Below are positions 1 through 5,520 of a DNA stretch of 6,270 nt, in pieces. The notes beneath the pieces are model-generated. The model was not told the DNA's origin, ran no database searches, and was given only the letters and a program-made list of their open reading frames with translations. The stretch is from contig JAFLJZ010000192.1 in NCBI GenBank assembly GCA_022712775.1, positions 1 to 6,270 on the forward strand, written 5' to 3'. The position numbers and the translations under genes were made by a program. Position 1 is the stretch's first letter; every line of letters begins with the position of its first letter. The stretch comes from Sulfurimonas sp. (GTDB taxonomy: Bacteria > Campylobacterota > Campylobacteria > Campylobacterales > Sulfurimonadaceae).

Positions 1-326
1 TCTACTATGTAATCATTAAGTACTTCACACTTCTCAAACTTGGTTTTGACAAAGATAAATTATTTTTAACTACTGTAAATGAAAAATTTATGGGTGGATA
101 TCATATGGTTCTTACTTATTTTAAAGAAAAGAACAAACCACCACTTGTACTTGACAACTTAAGCTTTAGAATCTTAGATTTAAATACAAGAACTGATATT
201 AAAGCAGATGTTTTTATTAACTCAAATGGGGTATTTCGTATAAAAAAAGATTTCACACTTCACAAAATTGCTAATAATGCTACGATGTATATGAAACTAA
301 TGAAAAAGGTAAAACAAAACCGTTAG
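1..326 (+). CDS. Transglutaminase-like cysteine peptidase (BTLCP / LapG-like), C-terminal part
   Basis: The reading frame is open from the first complete codon at base 3 to the TAG at 324-326, giving about 107 residues; the true start lies before the window. It resembles the C-terminal half of the bacterial transglutaminase-like cysteine proteinase family (BTLCP, Peptidase_C93), whose best-known member, LapG, is a periplasmic protease that cleaves biofilm adhesins. The opening YYVIIKYFTLLKLG matches the helix that follows the catalytic Cys in this family, so the Cys should lie just before the window. The His of GGYHMVL and the Asp of PLVLDNL fit the other two catalytic residues. An in-frame ATG at 90 is internal, because conserved family sequence lies before it. 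Its stop overlaps the stop of convergent pyrF in a TTAG tetranucleotide (323-326). Family assignment is by motif recall; a LapG-type role is inference, since signal peptide, Cys and upstream neighbours are not visible. Confidence 0.8.
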   Translation, partial: YYVIIKYFTLLKLGFDKDKLFLTTVNEKFMGGYHMVLTYFKEKNKPPLVLDNLSFRILDLNTRTDIKADVFINSNGVFRIKKDFTLHKIANNATMYMKLMKKVKQNR

Positions 327-1006
327 ATTTGTTTTAGAATCTTTTCAACAACTCGTGCGGGATTTTCATTCTTGTAAATAGGACGACCAACTACAATAAA
401 ATCTACAAGAGCCTCTTTTGCAAATGCTACATCTGCAACTCTTTTTTGATCTCCAGAATCTTCACCAAAGGGACGAATTCCAGGGGTTAATGTCATAAAG
501 TCTTTGTTTGTAATATTTTTTATTGAGGCACTCTCATAGGCTGAACAAACAACACCATCAAGTCCACTTTCCATTGCATCTTTTGCAAACTGGTCAGCCT
601 TGGATGCAATGTCTTTTTCATACACGTGAGAGAACTCTTCTTCGCTAAATGAAGTAAGTGCAGTTACAGCTAAAACCATAGGACGTTTATCATACTTTTG
701 TAAACGCGTCATAACTTCACTCATAGCACGTTTTCCAGCACTTGCATGGATATTGAACATATCAACACCTAGCCCCATTATAGATTCCGCAGAATCAGCC
801 ATAGTATTTGGTATATCATAAAGTTTTAGGTCTAAAAATATTTTAAAATCAGGGTTTATCTTTTTGATTGCAAGAAGAAAATCTTCCCCATCTCTTATAT
901 ATGTACGAAGTCCGACTTTAAGCCAAACATCGTAATCTTTTATTTTTTCAATGAGTTCTAAATTTTCTTGTTTTGTAGGAAGGTCTAATGCAACACATAA
1001 TTCCAT
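323..1006 (-). CDS. pyrF: Orotidine-5'-phosphate decarboxylase
   Basis: This cytoplasmic enzyme decarboxylates OMP to UMP, the last step of de novo pyrimidine synthesis. The protein is 227 aa, the normal length for the short bacterial TIM-barrel form. Visible active-site elements are D8 in the opening ALDLP, K30 in WLKVG, the hallmark FLDLKLYDIPNT with D59, K61 and D64, H87 in FNIHASAG, the phosphate-side TPGIRP (174-179) and R208 in VVGRPIY. No key residue is missing. It is the second gene of an operon: acs ends with TAA, one base follows, then the pyrF ATG. The purine-rich AAGAGA at the end of acs probably serves as its ribosome binding site, which suggests translational coupling. Its own TAA overlaps the stop of the convergent peptidase gene. 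I see no promoter of its own. Pairing acetate activation with pyrimidine synthesis makes no obvious pathway and is probably just compact gene packing. Confidence 0.97.
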   Translation of the reverse strand: MELCVALDLPTKQENLELIEKIKDYDVWLKVGLRTYIRDGEDFLLAIKKINPDFKIFLDLKLYDIPNTMADSAESIMGLGVDMFNIHASAGKRAMSEVMTRLQKYDKRPMVLAVTALTSFSEEEFSHVYEKDIASKADQFAKDAMESGLDGVVCSAYESASIKNITNKDFMTLTPGIRPFGEDSGDQKRVADVAFAKEALVDFIVVGRPIYKNENPARVVEKILKQI

Positions 1007-1007
1007 A

Positions 1008-2954
1008 TTATCTCTTTACCATATCAAATATTTTGGCAACGATACTTGGGTCTTCAAGTGTAGAGATATCTTGTGTGATTGGCTCACATTTAGCGATAGA
1101 GCGTAAGATTCTACGCATAATTTTTCCAGAACGTGTTTTTGGAAGCCCTGGAGCAAATACTATATCATCGCATAAGGCAATATTACCTATCTCTTGTTTA
1201 ATGATATTGTTAATCTCTTTCGCCGCATCTCCAACTTCGCCATTTTTTAATACAACATAGGCAAATATTCCCTCACCTTTTAAATTGTGTGGTTTTCCAA
1301 CAACTGCAACTTCTGCCACATTATCATGTTTTAGAATTGCAGATTCTACTTCAGCAGTTCCCATTCTATGTCCGGAGACATTAATAACATCATCAGTACG
1401 ACCAGTAATAGTTATATAACCATCTTTGTCGTAAATAGCTCCATCCCCTGTAAAATAGACAGGCTTCCCATCTTTTTTCACATCACCAAAGTATGCTTTG
1501 ACAAATCTTTCCTCATCACCCCAAACACCACGAATCATTGAAGGCCATGGACGCGTAATACACAGTAGACCTTTTTCTCCAAGTTCTGGTGTATTTCCAT
1601 TTTCATCGATAATCTCAGCCATAATTCCAGGAAGTGGAAGTGTTGCACATGCTGGTTTAATTGGAGTAGCACCTGGGAGTGGAGAAATCACATGACCACC
1701 AGTCTCTGTTTGCCAGTATGTATCAACAATAGCACATTTAGAGTTTCCAACACTCTCATAGTACCATTTCCATGCAGGAGGGTCTATTGGTTCTCCAACT
1801 GTTCCTAATACTTTAAGAGATGATAAATCATAGTTTGCTGGTTCAGTATCACCCATTTTATGTAAAACACGAATCGCAGTTGGAGCTGTATAAAACTGGT
1901 TAATTTTATGGTCTTGTACCATTTTCCAAGGACGACCAGCATCAGGATGCGTAATTACACCCTCAAACATTACAGTAGTAGCACCCATTGCAAGTGGACC
2001 ATAAACTATATATGTATGCCCAGTAATCCAACCAACATCAGCAGTACACCAAAATACATCCGTTTCTTTTACATCAAAAACCCATTCCATCGTCATTTGC
2101 GCCCAAAGAATGTATCCTGCTTGGTTATGTTGTACACCTTTTGGTTTACCCGTACTTCCTGAAGTGTAAAGTAAGAAAAGTGGATCTTCAGAATCCATCA
2201 CTTCTGGTACGCATTCATCAGATTTATTTTTTATAAGCTCGTGGTAAGAAACATCTCGACCTTCAAACCATTCAACTTTTTCATTATTTCTCTCAACAAC
2301 TAAAACTTTCTCTACAGGTGAGCCTTCAACTATAGCTGCATCAACTACAGGTTTTAGCATATATGGTTTTTCTTTTCTGTAAGCTCCATCAGCTGTAATA
2401 ACAACCTTTGCTTTAGCATCTGTGATTCTATCTTTAAGCGCTTCAGAAGAGAATCCTCCAAAAACGATAGAATGAATCGCCCCAATTCTTGCACATGCAA
2501 GCATTGCATAGGCTGCTTCTGGAATCATAGGCATATATATTACGATTCTATCACCCTTTTGTACCCCAAGGTCTTCTTTTAAAAGGTTTGCGAACTTATT
2601 TACATTTTTAGATAGTTCATTATAAGTTATTTTTTGAACATCACCACGATCACCCTCAAAAAGAATAGCAGTTTTTTCACCTCGTTTTGCTAAATGACGA
2701 TCAATACATTGAACAGAAACATTTAATTTTCCACCATCAAACCATTTAACAAAAGGAAAATTAGATTCATCCATTACATTACTGAACGGTTCAATCCAAT
2801 CAAGTTTTTCTTTGGCTGCATCACCCCAAAAACCTTCGTAATTTTCTATCGCTTTGTTTTGAAGAGCATTATACTCATCCATACTTTTGATTCTTGCATT
2901 TTTAGCAAACTCCGGATTTGGTTGGAATACTTTTCTATTATGTAAGTCTGACAT
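1008..2954 (-). CDS. acs: Acetyl-CoA synthetase (AMP-forming acetate-CoA ligase)
   Basis: This cytoplasmic enzyme converts acetate, ATP and CoA to acetyl-CoA, AMP and PPi through an acetyl-adenylate. The 648-aa length is typical for Acs. Adenylate-forming superfamily motifs appear in order: the P-loop [11 protein letters not shown] (263-273), YWQTETGG (413-420), YFTGDGA with D504, [20 protein letters not shown] (518-537, hinge and C-domain) and PKTRSGK ending at K611. W414 corresponds to the tryptophan that limits the acyl pocket to acetate-sized substrates, which favours acetate over propionate. K611 is the catalytic lysine whose acetylation by Pat-type enzymes inactivates the family; whether that happens here is unknown. 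The ATG at 2954 is chosen because AAGG lies 9 nt upstream, with TATAAT boxes just behind it and the usual Acs N-terminus following. It is the first gene of the acs-pyrF operon. Its upstream region carries a 16-bp element shared with the DUF2231 gene. Confidence 0.98.
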   Translation of the reverse strand: MSDLHNRKVFQPNPEFAKNARIKSMDEYNALQNKAIENYEGFWGDAAKEKLDWIEPFSNVMDESNFPFVKWFDGGKLNVSVQCIDRHLAKRGEKTAILFEGDRGDVQKITYNELSKNVNKFANLLKEDLGVQKGDRIVIYMPMIPEAAYAMLACARIGAIHSIVFGGFSSEALKDRITDAKAKVVITADGAYRKEKPYMLKPVVDAAIVEGSPVEKVLVVERNNEKVEWFEGRDVSYHELIKNKSDECVPEVMDSEDPLFLLYTSGSTGKPKGVQHNQAGYILWAQMTMEWVFDVKETDVFWCTADVGWITGHTYIVYGPLAMGATTVMFEGVITHPDAGRPWKMVQDHKINQFYTAPTAIRVLHKMGDTEPANYDLSSLKVLGTVGEPIDPPAWKWYYESVGNSKCAIVDTYWQTETGGHVISPLPGATPIKPACATLPLPGIMAEIIDENGNTPELGEKGLLCITRPWPSMIRGVWGDEERFVKAYFGDVKKDGKPVYFTGDGAIYDKDGYITITGRTDDVINVSGHRMGTAEVESAILKHDNVAEVAVVGKPHNLKGEGIFAYVVLKNGEVGDAAKEINNIIKQEIGNIALCDDIVFAPGLPKTRSGKIMRRILRSIAKCEPITQDISTLEDPSIVAKIFDMVKR

Positions 2955-2963
2955 TAATCAATA

Positions 2964-2990
2964 CCTTATATTTAATTATAAAAAATTATA
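2964..2990 (-). promoter_or_regulatory. acs promoter and ribosome binding site
   Basis: On the minus strand there are two perfect TATAAT hexamers, at 2990-2985 and 2980-2975, followed by AAGG at 2967-2964 and then the acs ATG at 2954. The first hexamer gives the more comfortable leader; the second would start transcription almost at the ribosome binding site. Just upstream, ACTAAG occurs twice 15 bp apart (3012-3007 and 2997-2992), each followed by a TATAA-like run, so the region looks like a small tandem duplication. No convincing -35 box is seen, which is normal for sigma-70 promoters in Campylobacterota. Confidence 0.6.
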
Positions 2991-3037
2991 TCTTAGTAAA
3001 TTTATACTTAGTTTAAAGAAGCAAGAGAGTGTAAATT

Positions 3038-3053
3038 ACTTCATACTTATTAA
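3038..3053 (-). repeat. 16-bp upstream element, copy 1 (acs side)
   Basis: The minus strand reads TTAATAAGTATGAAGT, identical to 5257-5242. Similarity continues on the acs side, giving 26 matches in 32 bp when 3053-3022 is aligned to 5257-5226 without gaps; the outer shared block is CTCTT. It lies 84 bp before the acs start codon, between the divergent acs and the 90-aa gene. It could be an operator, but no factor can be named from sequence. Confidence 0.6.
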
Positions 3054-3072
3054 TTTTTCAAGCACTTTATGA

Positions 3073-3078
3073 TAAAAT
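3073..3078 (+). promoter_or_regulatory. -10 box placing transcription start at the ATG of the 90-aa gene
   Basis: TAAAAT (in GATAAAATACGACT) ends 6 bp before the ATG at 3085. A normal sigma-70 start would then fall on or next to the A of the ATG, so the mRNA would be leaderless. No ribosome binding site is visible before this ATG, which fits. The promoter call rests on one AT-rich hexamer in an AT-rich genome and is tentative. Confidence 0.4.
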
Positions 3079-3084
3079 ACGACT

Positions 3085-3357
3085 ATGAACGAGCAAATAA
3101 AAAGAATTAATTTCATTATCTCTATACTAGAAGAAGAACAAAAAAGACTGCAAATCAAATATCCACAAGGGATGGAAGATACTGTACAGTTAAAGATTAT
3201 GAGTCTTATAAACAAACTGATAACTGTTCTTTACAGACTCGACAAAAAGCAAATGTCACTAGAACAAGCAGAAAAACTAACTAATAATGTAGTAGTAGAT
3301 ACAAATAAAATTTGTGATGCCTGCGTATTAGAAGACGCCTTGCATATTATCATTTAA
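3085..3357 (+). CDS. Small hypothetical protein, helical, with C-terminal CxxC
   Basis: I do not recognise this 90-aa protein. Residues 1-25 and about 31-68 look strongly alpha-helical and charged, with heptad-like spacing of Ile and Leu, so a small helical hairpin or coiled coil is likely. A CDAC pair (C77, C80) follows, which could bind metal or be redox active, and the protein ends in hydrophobic HIII. There is no signal peptide or membrane segment, so it is probably cytoplasmic. It lies divergent from acs (130 bp apart) and 76 bp before the cyclophilin gene on the same strand. The ATG at 3085 has no Shine-Dalgarno sequence but sits where a leaderless transcript would start. The next ATG (codon 30) has AAGGG only one base away, too close to work well. 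The open frame and biased amino-acid composition argue for a real gene. Confidence 0.62.
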   Translation: MNEQIKRINFIISILEEEQKRLQIKYPQGMEDTVQLKIMSLINKLITVLYRLDKKQMSLEQAEKLTNNVVVDTNKICDACVLEDALHIII

Positions 3358-3399
3358 TGTTTACCTCTCTCATAAAGAACACCATTTATAAAGTTTCAC

Positions 3400-3427
3400 T
3401 ATAATTGCAAAATTAAAAATATAAAGG
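3400..3427 (+). promoter_or_regulatory. Promoter and ribosome binding site of the cyclophilin gene
   Basis: TATAAT at 3400-3405 lies 28 bp before the ATG at 3434, and AAAGG at 3423-3427 is 6 nt from the ATG. The cyclophilin gene can therefore be transcribed separately from the 90-aa gene. No clear -35 box is visible. Confidence 0.6.
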
Positions 3428-3433
3428 TTTATT

Positions 3434-3940
3434 ATGGCAAGAGGTCAAATGAAAAAATACGATTTAAGTGCTGATGAGTTAGCAAAACTACAATACGCAA
3501 AAGTTGATACAAGTAAAGGTGTAATCTGGTTAAAATTATTTCCAGAAGAAACTCCAAATACTGTTGCTAACTTTGCACACCTTGGAAACAGTGGATTTTA
3601 TGACAACAAAAACTTTCACCGTGTAATCCCAGGATTCATGGCACAGGGTGGATGTCCTGATGGAACTGGTATGGGTGGTCCTGAGTGGGCTATAGAATGT
3701 GAAACAGAAAATAACACTACTATTCATAAACCAGGTACACTTTCAATGGCGCATGCTGGACAAGATACAGGTGGAAGCCAGTTCTTCATCACTTTCGTTG
3801 ACACACCTCACTTAGATGGTGTTCATACTGTTTTTGGTGCGATTGAAGAAGATGATTCTGTTAGCTTTGATGTGCTTGCAACTATCGAAGGTCAAGATGC
3901 GATCAACAGTATTTCTGTTGTAGAGAGTAAAGAAGCTTAG
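3434..3940 (+). CDS. Cyclophilin-type peptidyl-prolyl cis-trans isomerase
   Basis: This is a single-domain cyclophilin of 168 aa that catalyses cis-trans isomerisation of proline peptide bonds during folding. Catalytic-site residues are present: R63 and F68 in FHRVIPGFMAQGG with Q71, M105 in LSMAHAG, Q116 and F118 in GGSQFFI, and L127 and H131 in HLDGVHTVFG. The tryptophan that contacts cyclosporin in human CypA is replaced by H126, as in many bacterial forms, so lower cyclosporin affinity is expected from family knowledge. There is no signal peptide; the N-terminal 20 residues are polar (MARGQMKKYDLS), so it should be cytoplasmic, like PpiB rather than periplasmic PpiA. The start is supported by AAAGG 6 nt upstream and a TATAAT box. 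It appears monocistronic, ending in an intrinsic terminator that overlaps its last codons. Confidence 0.95.
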   Translation: MARGQMKKYDLSADELAKLQYAKVDTSKGVIWLKLFPEETPNTVANFAHLGNSGFYDNKNFHRVIPGFMAQGGCPDGTGMGGPEWAIECETENNTTIHKPGTLSMAHAGQDTGGSQFFITFVDTPHLDGVHTVFGAIEEDDSVSFDVLATIEGQDAINSISVVESKEA

Positions 3941-3959
3941 GCTTTTTACTCTACTTTTT
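3924..3959 (+). terminator. Intrinsic terminator containing the cyclophilin stop codon
   Basis: AGAGTAAA (3924-3931), a bulged G, then AAGC (3933-3936) pair with GCTT (3941-3944) and TTTACTCT (3945-3952) around the four-base loop TTAG. A TTTTT run follows at 3955-3959. The stem is 12 bp with one bulge. The TAG stop (3938-3940) lies in the loop, so the terminator is built from the last five codons. Confidence 0.75.
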
Positions 3960-4016
3960 CATACTATTAAATAGCAGTAACTTATTTTTATTATAAAGTA
4001 TTAATATGATTAACAT

Positions 4017-4048
4017 TATAATACGCTTGTAACAAATTTTTTACAAGG
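4017..4048 (+). promoter_or_regulatory. Promoter and leader hairpin covering the ribosome binding site of the small exported protein
   Basis: TATAAT at 4017-4022 precedes a perfect 7-bp inverted repeat: CTTGTAA (4026-4032) and TTACAAG (4041-4047) with an 8-base loop. The second arm contains most of the AAGG (4045-4048) that acts as Shine-Dalgarno sequence 7 nt before the ATG at 4056. Folding in the mRNA would partly hide it. The stem is AT-rich and weak, so the regulatory meaning is uncertain. Confidence 0.5.
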
Positions 4049-4055
4049 AAATAAT

Positions 4056-4307
4056 ATGAAAAATTCAATTATTTTACTCAGCTTTCTTTTTATCTCTACA
4101 CTTTTTGCACAAGCAACAAACAATTGTGATTTTTACAATTCCCAATATGATAAATATGTGGAGTTAGCAAGTGATACACCAGATGAAAGTGCTGAAAAAG
4201 TACACTTTATTCGAAAGATGGATTTCTACGATGCAAAAATCTATCAAGATGATAGTTGTAATTTTAAAGAAACACGGGAATCAGACAATATACTTAAAGC
4301 TTTTTAA
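4056..4307 (+). CDS. Small exported protein of unknown function
   Basis: This is an 83-aa protein I do not recognise. Residues 1-20 form a clear Sec signal peptide: MKNS, a hydrophobic core IILLSFLFISTLF, then an AQA-type cleavage site, with no lipobox cysteine. The mature part of about 63 residues is acidic and polar, rich in Asp and Tyr, with exactly two cysteines (C24 and C68) that could form a disulfide in the periplasm. The segment YNSQYDKYVELASDTPDESAE suggests helix-turn-helix packing but no known fold is evident. It has its own promoter, and AAGGA is well placed upstream. It converges on the thioredoxin-like gene, overlapping it by 4 nt (TTAA, 4304-4307). Sharing a locus with an exported thioredoxin-like protein makes a redox link conceivable, but that is inference from proximity alone. 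Confidence 0.7.
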   Translation: MKNSIILLSFLFISTLFAQATNNCDFYNSQYDKYVELASDTPDESAEKVHFIRKMDFYDAKIYQDDSCNFKETRESDNILKAF

Positions 4308-4327
4308 AACTTATACGTTTTAAAAAG
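4300..4327. terminator. Perfect 11-bp inverted repeat between convergent genes, possible bidirectional terminator
   Basis: CTTTTTAAAAC (4300-4310) and GTTTTAAAAAG (4317-4327) are exact reverse complements around a 6-base spacer. The repeat spans the overlapping stop codons of the convergent genes, and both strands carry U-rich runs inside the stem. No clean T-tract follows on either side, so it is not a textbook terminator. Its position between two converging transcripts is the main argument. Confidence 0.45.
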
Positions 4328-4678
4328 TTCATTAAGTTCTTCTTCTTCAATAAGCCCTAAATTTTCATATACTACATTTCCATCTTTATCATAAATTATT
4401 TGTAATGGAACTGCTGAAATATTGTATTTCGCTATGACTTGTTTATCTTTATACACATCTATATATTTGATATTATAGTCGGGATTTTTTTCTTGTATAT
4501 GGAAAAGTGATTTTCCCATTACGCTGCAACTAGGACAGGACTTTGAACCAAACTCCAAGAAAACAGGAGTACCTTCTCCTATATGAATAGAATCATAGGG
4601 AGTTGTTTCTAATGTTTGGGCACTTACACTTGTTAAGTGTAAGCTTATAAATAAACAAATTACCAGTAAAAATTTCAT
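4304..4678 (-). CDS. Exported thioredoxin-like protein with CPSC active site
   Basis: From the ATG at 4678 the protein is 124 aa. It begins with a Sec signal peptide (MKFLLVICLFISLHL, cleavage near SVSA-QT), then a thioredoxin fold: strand TPVFLEFG, active site CPSC (C48, C51), strand IKYIDVY, and ISAVP with the cis-proline P91 before the last strands. A periplasmic thiol-disulfide or reductase role is the natural reading. The SKSCPSC pattern resembles thioredoxin-family proteins fed by membrane electron carriers, but the partner is unknown. The upstream DUF2231 gene ends TAA, then one base, then this ATG, so the pair is probably translationally coupled. Two in-frame ATGs lie further upstream (4687 and 4702), inside the previous gene. 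I prefer 4678 because it gives the cleanest signal peptide, with the GAAGAAGA run about 9 nt upstream as ribosome binding site. A perfect 9-bp inverted repeat lies in the signal-peptide codons. Confidence 0.85.
   Translation of the reverse strand: MKFLLVICLFISLHLTSVSAQTLETTPYDSIHIGEGTPVFLEFGSKSCPSCSVMGKSLFHIQEKNPDYNIKYIDVYKDKQVIAKYNISAVPLQIIYDKDGNVVYENLGLIEEEELNELFKTYKF
4623..4643 (-). repeat. Perfect 9-bp stem, 3-base loop hairpin inside the signal-peptide codons
   Basis: CTTACACTT and AAGTGTAAG are exact complements separated by three bases, within the codons for LHLTSVS of the thioredoxin-like gene, about 35 nt after its start. A hairpin this close to the start could slow ribosomes or protect the transcript. 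It may also be chance in a repetitive Leu/Ser/Thr stretch. Confidence 0.55.
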
Positions 4679-4679
4679 A

Positions 4680-5165
4680 TTATTCATCTTCTTCTTCTGC
4701 AAATTCAGCGGCGTCAGCTAAACAATCTATTCCATCTGAATGTAGTTCTACATTTGCACCATGTGTATAGGTAAGTTCTCCACCCATTTTTCCTTGGTAT
4801 AAAATACCCGCAGAGATGATTCCAAGTAAGAGTATAGAAAAAATCTCTGCCTTAAGTACTTGCTTCTTAGAACCATAAAACTTCACTGCTGTTGCTATAA
4901 ACATTGAAACGGCTAAATAAAGCCCTAAATCTTTATGTTGTAAAAGAAGAGATTGACCCTCATCTGTAAGTAAAATATATGCCTCACTTCCATCATTTCT
5001 ACCTGTAAAAAAAGCAATAATTAAAAATAGTGAAGCAAAAACCATAAAACGCGTAGATATTTTAGACATAAATTCACTTGGCTTAATTAAATATGCTATC
5101 CCAAATACTAAAGCTATTAACGGAAGTACCATAGCAAAATGTGCTGTAGCTGGATGAATCATCAT
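4680..5165 (-). CDS. DUF2231-type four-helix membrane protein
   Basis: This 161-aa inner-membrane protein has four predicted helices at about 9-27, 38-56, 80-97 and 105-123. The opening MMIHPATAHFAMVLP and the closing GGELTYTHGANVE (128-140) match the two ends of the DUF2231 family, whose conserved histidines (here H4, H9, H77, H135) suggest haem or metal binding; the family role is not settled. The C-terminal tail is soluble and very acidic (AEEEDE at the end) with a single cysteine, C148. The start is the ATG pair at 5165/5162: AAAGGA lies 6 nt upstream and TATAAT at 5189-5184. A TTG at 5195 would extend the frame by ten codons but would put the promoter inside the gene. It is the first gene of a two-gene unit with the thioredoxin-like protein, suggesting a joint envelope redox role (inference). 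Confidence 0.85.
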   Translation of the reverse strand: MMIHPATAHFAMVLPLIALVFGIAYLIKPSEFMSKISTRFMVFASLFLIIAFFTGRNDGSEAYILLTDEGQSLLLQHKDLGLYLAVSMFIATAVKFYGSKKQVLKAEIFSILLLGIISAGILYQGKMGGELTYTHGANVELHSDGIDCLADAAEFAEEEDE

Positions 5166-5171
5166 AATGTA

Positions 5172-5189
5172 TCCTTTGGTTAAATTATA
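5172..5189 (-). promoter_or_regulatory. Promoter and ribosome binding site of the DUF2231-thioredoxin unit
   Basis: On the minus strand TATAAT (5189-5184) is followed by AAAGGA (5177-5172) and ATGATG (5165-5160). The leader would be only about 12 nt, with the ribosome binding site at its very 5' end, the same tight layout as at acs. Confidence 0.55.
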
Positions 5190-5241
5190 ACTCAAGTTAA
5201 TTAAGTGAATCTAAAATATTTAAGTTAAGAGTACATAAATA

Positions 5242-5257
5242 ACTTCATACTTATTAA
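5242..5257 (-). repeat. 16-bp upstream element, copy 2 (DUF2231 side)
   Basis: TTAATAAGTATGAAGT on the minus strand is identical to the copy upstream of acs. It lies 76 bp before the ATG at 5165 and 52 bp before that gene's TATAAT. It also sits 23 bp upstream of the plus-strand TATAAT at 5281, so it could act on glyA instead. Within it, AAGTATG is followed directly by AAGTTAT, a possible pair of 7-bp half-sites. Confidence 0.6.
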
Positions 5258-5280
5258 GTCATTTATTAATATTCTTTAAG

Positions 5281-5286
5281 TATAAT
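5281..5286 (+). promoter_or_regulatory. -10 box of the probable original glyA promoter
   Basis: TATAAT lies only 4 bp before the left end of the 263-bp element. Transcription from it would start inside the element's left terminal repeat. With the element removed, this box would lie about 30 bp before the glyA ATG, the usual distance in this window, so it is most simply the original glyA promoter. Confidence 0.55.
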
Positions 5287-5290
5287 CTTC

Positions 5291-5323
5291 ATACCAATCT
5301 CTAGTGAAACCTAAACAAGCAAA
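5291..5323 (+). repeat. Left terminal inverted repeat of the element
   Basis: These 33 bp begin ATACCAATCTCTAGTGAAAC and are the reverse complement of 5521-5553 except for one position (5316). The first 25 bp are perfect, showing little decay and hence either recent arrival or selection on pairing. Confidence 0.85.
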
Positions 5324-5417
5324 CGAATACATTGCGTTGTAGTGCAAGGCGAAATTTTGTAGGAGCTACTAGTAGCTTCAAGGATTTTCAACGAAACAAT
5401 AGAATGCAATGTATTCG
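5324..5417. repeat. Palindrome A of the element (94 bp)
   Basis: The outer arms CGAATACATTGC (5324-5335) and GCAATGTATTCG (5406-5417) pair perfectly over 12 bp. The core AGCTACTAGTAGCT (5364-5377) is a perfect 14-bp palindrome on the same axis. Between them 12 of 28 mirrored positions still match, consistent with a decayed hairpin. Confidence 0.8.
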
Positions 5418-5426
5418 CCCTACGGG

Positions 5427-5520
5427 TAAAAGGTAAGCCATCATTTACTGCGTTAAACTATTTTGAAGCTACTAGTAGCTCCTGCAATAGTTTGCCTTGT
5501 ACCTAATAGCTTATCTTTTA
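5427..5520. repeat. Palindrome B of the element (94 bp)
   Basis: The outer arms TAAAAGGTAAGC (5427-5438) and GCTTATCTTTTA (5509-5520) pair over 12 positions with a single G-T wobble. AAACTATT (5455-5462) pairs with AATAGTTT (5486-5493), shifted by one base. The core AGCTACTAGTAGCT (5467-5480) is the same 14-bp palindrome as in A. The 21 bp at 5463-5483 are the exact reverse complement of 5361-5381. Confidence 0.8.

Noticed and set aside
19..262. ACTTCACACTT-like strings resembling the 16-bp element
   Set aside because: They lie in codons for Phe-Thr-Leu in the peptidase gene and differ from the element at several positions.
988..2162. Plus-strand open frames opposite acs
   Set aside because: They are shadows of acs, whose full-length motifs account for this stretch.
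2887..3072. Plus-strand open frame of 61 codons over the acs start region
   Set aside because: It is antisense to the acs N-terminus and its promoter, has no ribosome binding site and has low-complexity AT-driven composition.
4679..4702. Earlier ATG starts (4702, 4687) for the thioredoxin-like protein
   Set aside because: They lie inside the upstream gene and add charged residues before a complete signal peptide. They cannot be excluded entirely.
5166..5195. Ten-codon N-terminal extension of the DUF2231 protein from a TTG at 5195
   Set aside because: The segment contains the TATAAT and AAAGGA that serve the ATG at 5165, and the family N-terminus begins at MMIHPATAHF.
5361..5483. CRISPR array
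   Set aside because: The two related copies are inverted, not direct, repeats, and there are no regular spacers.
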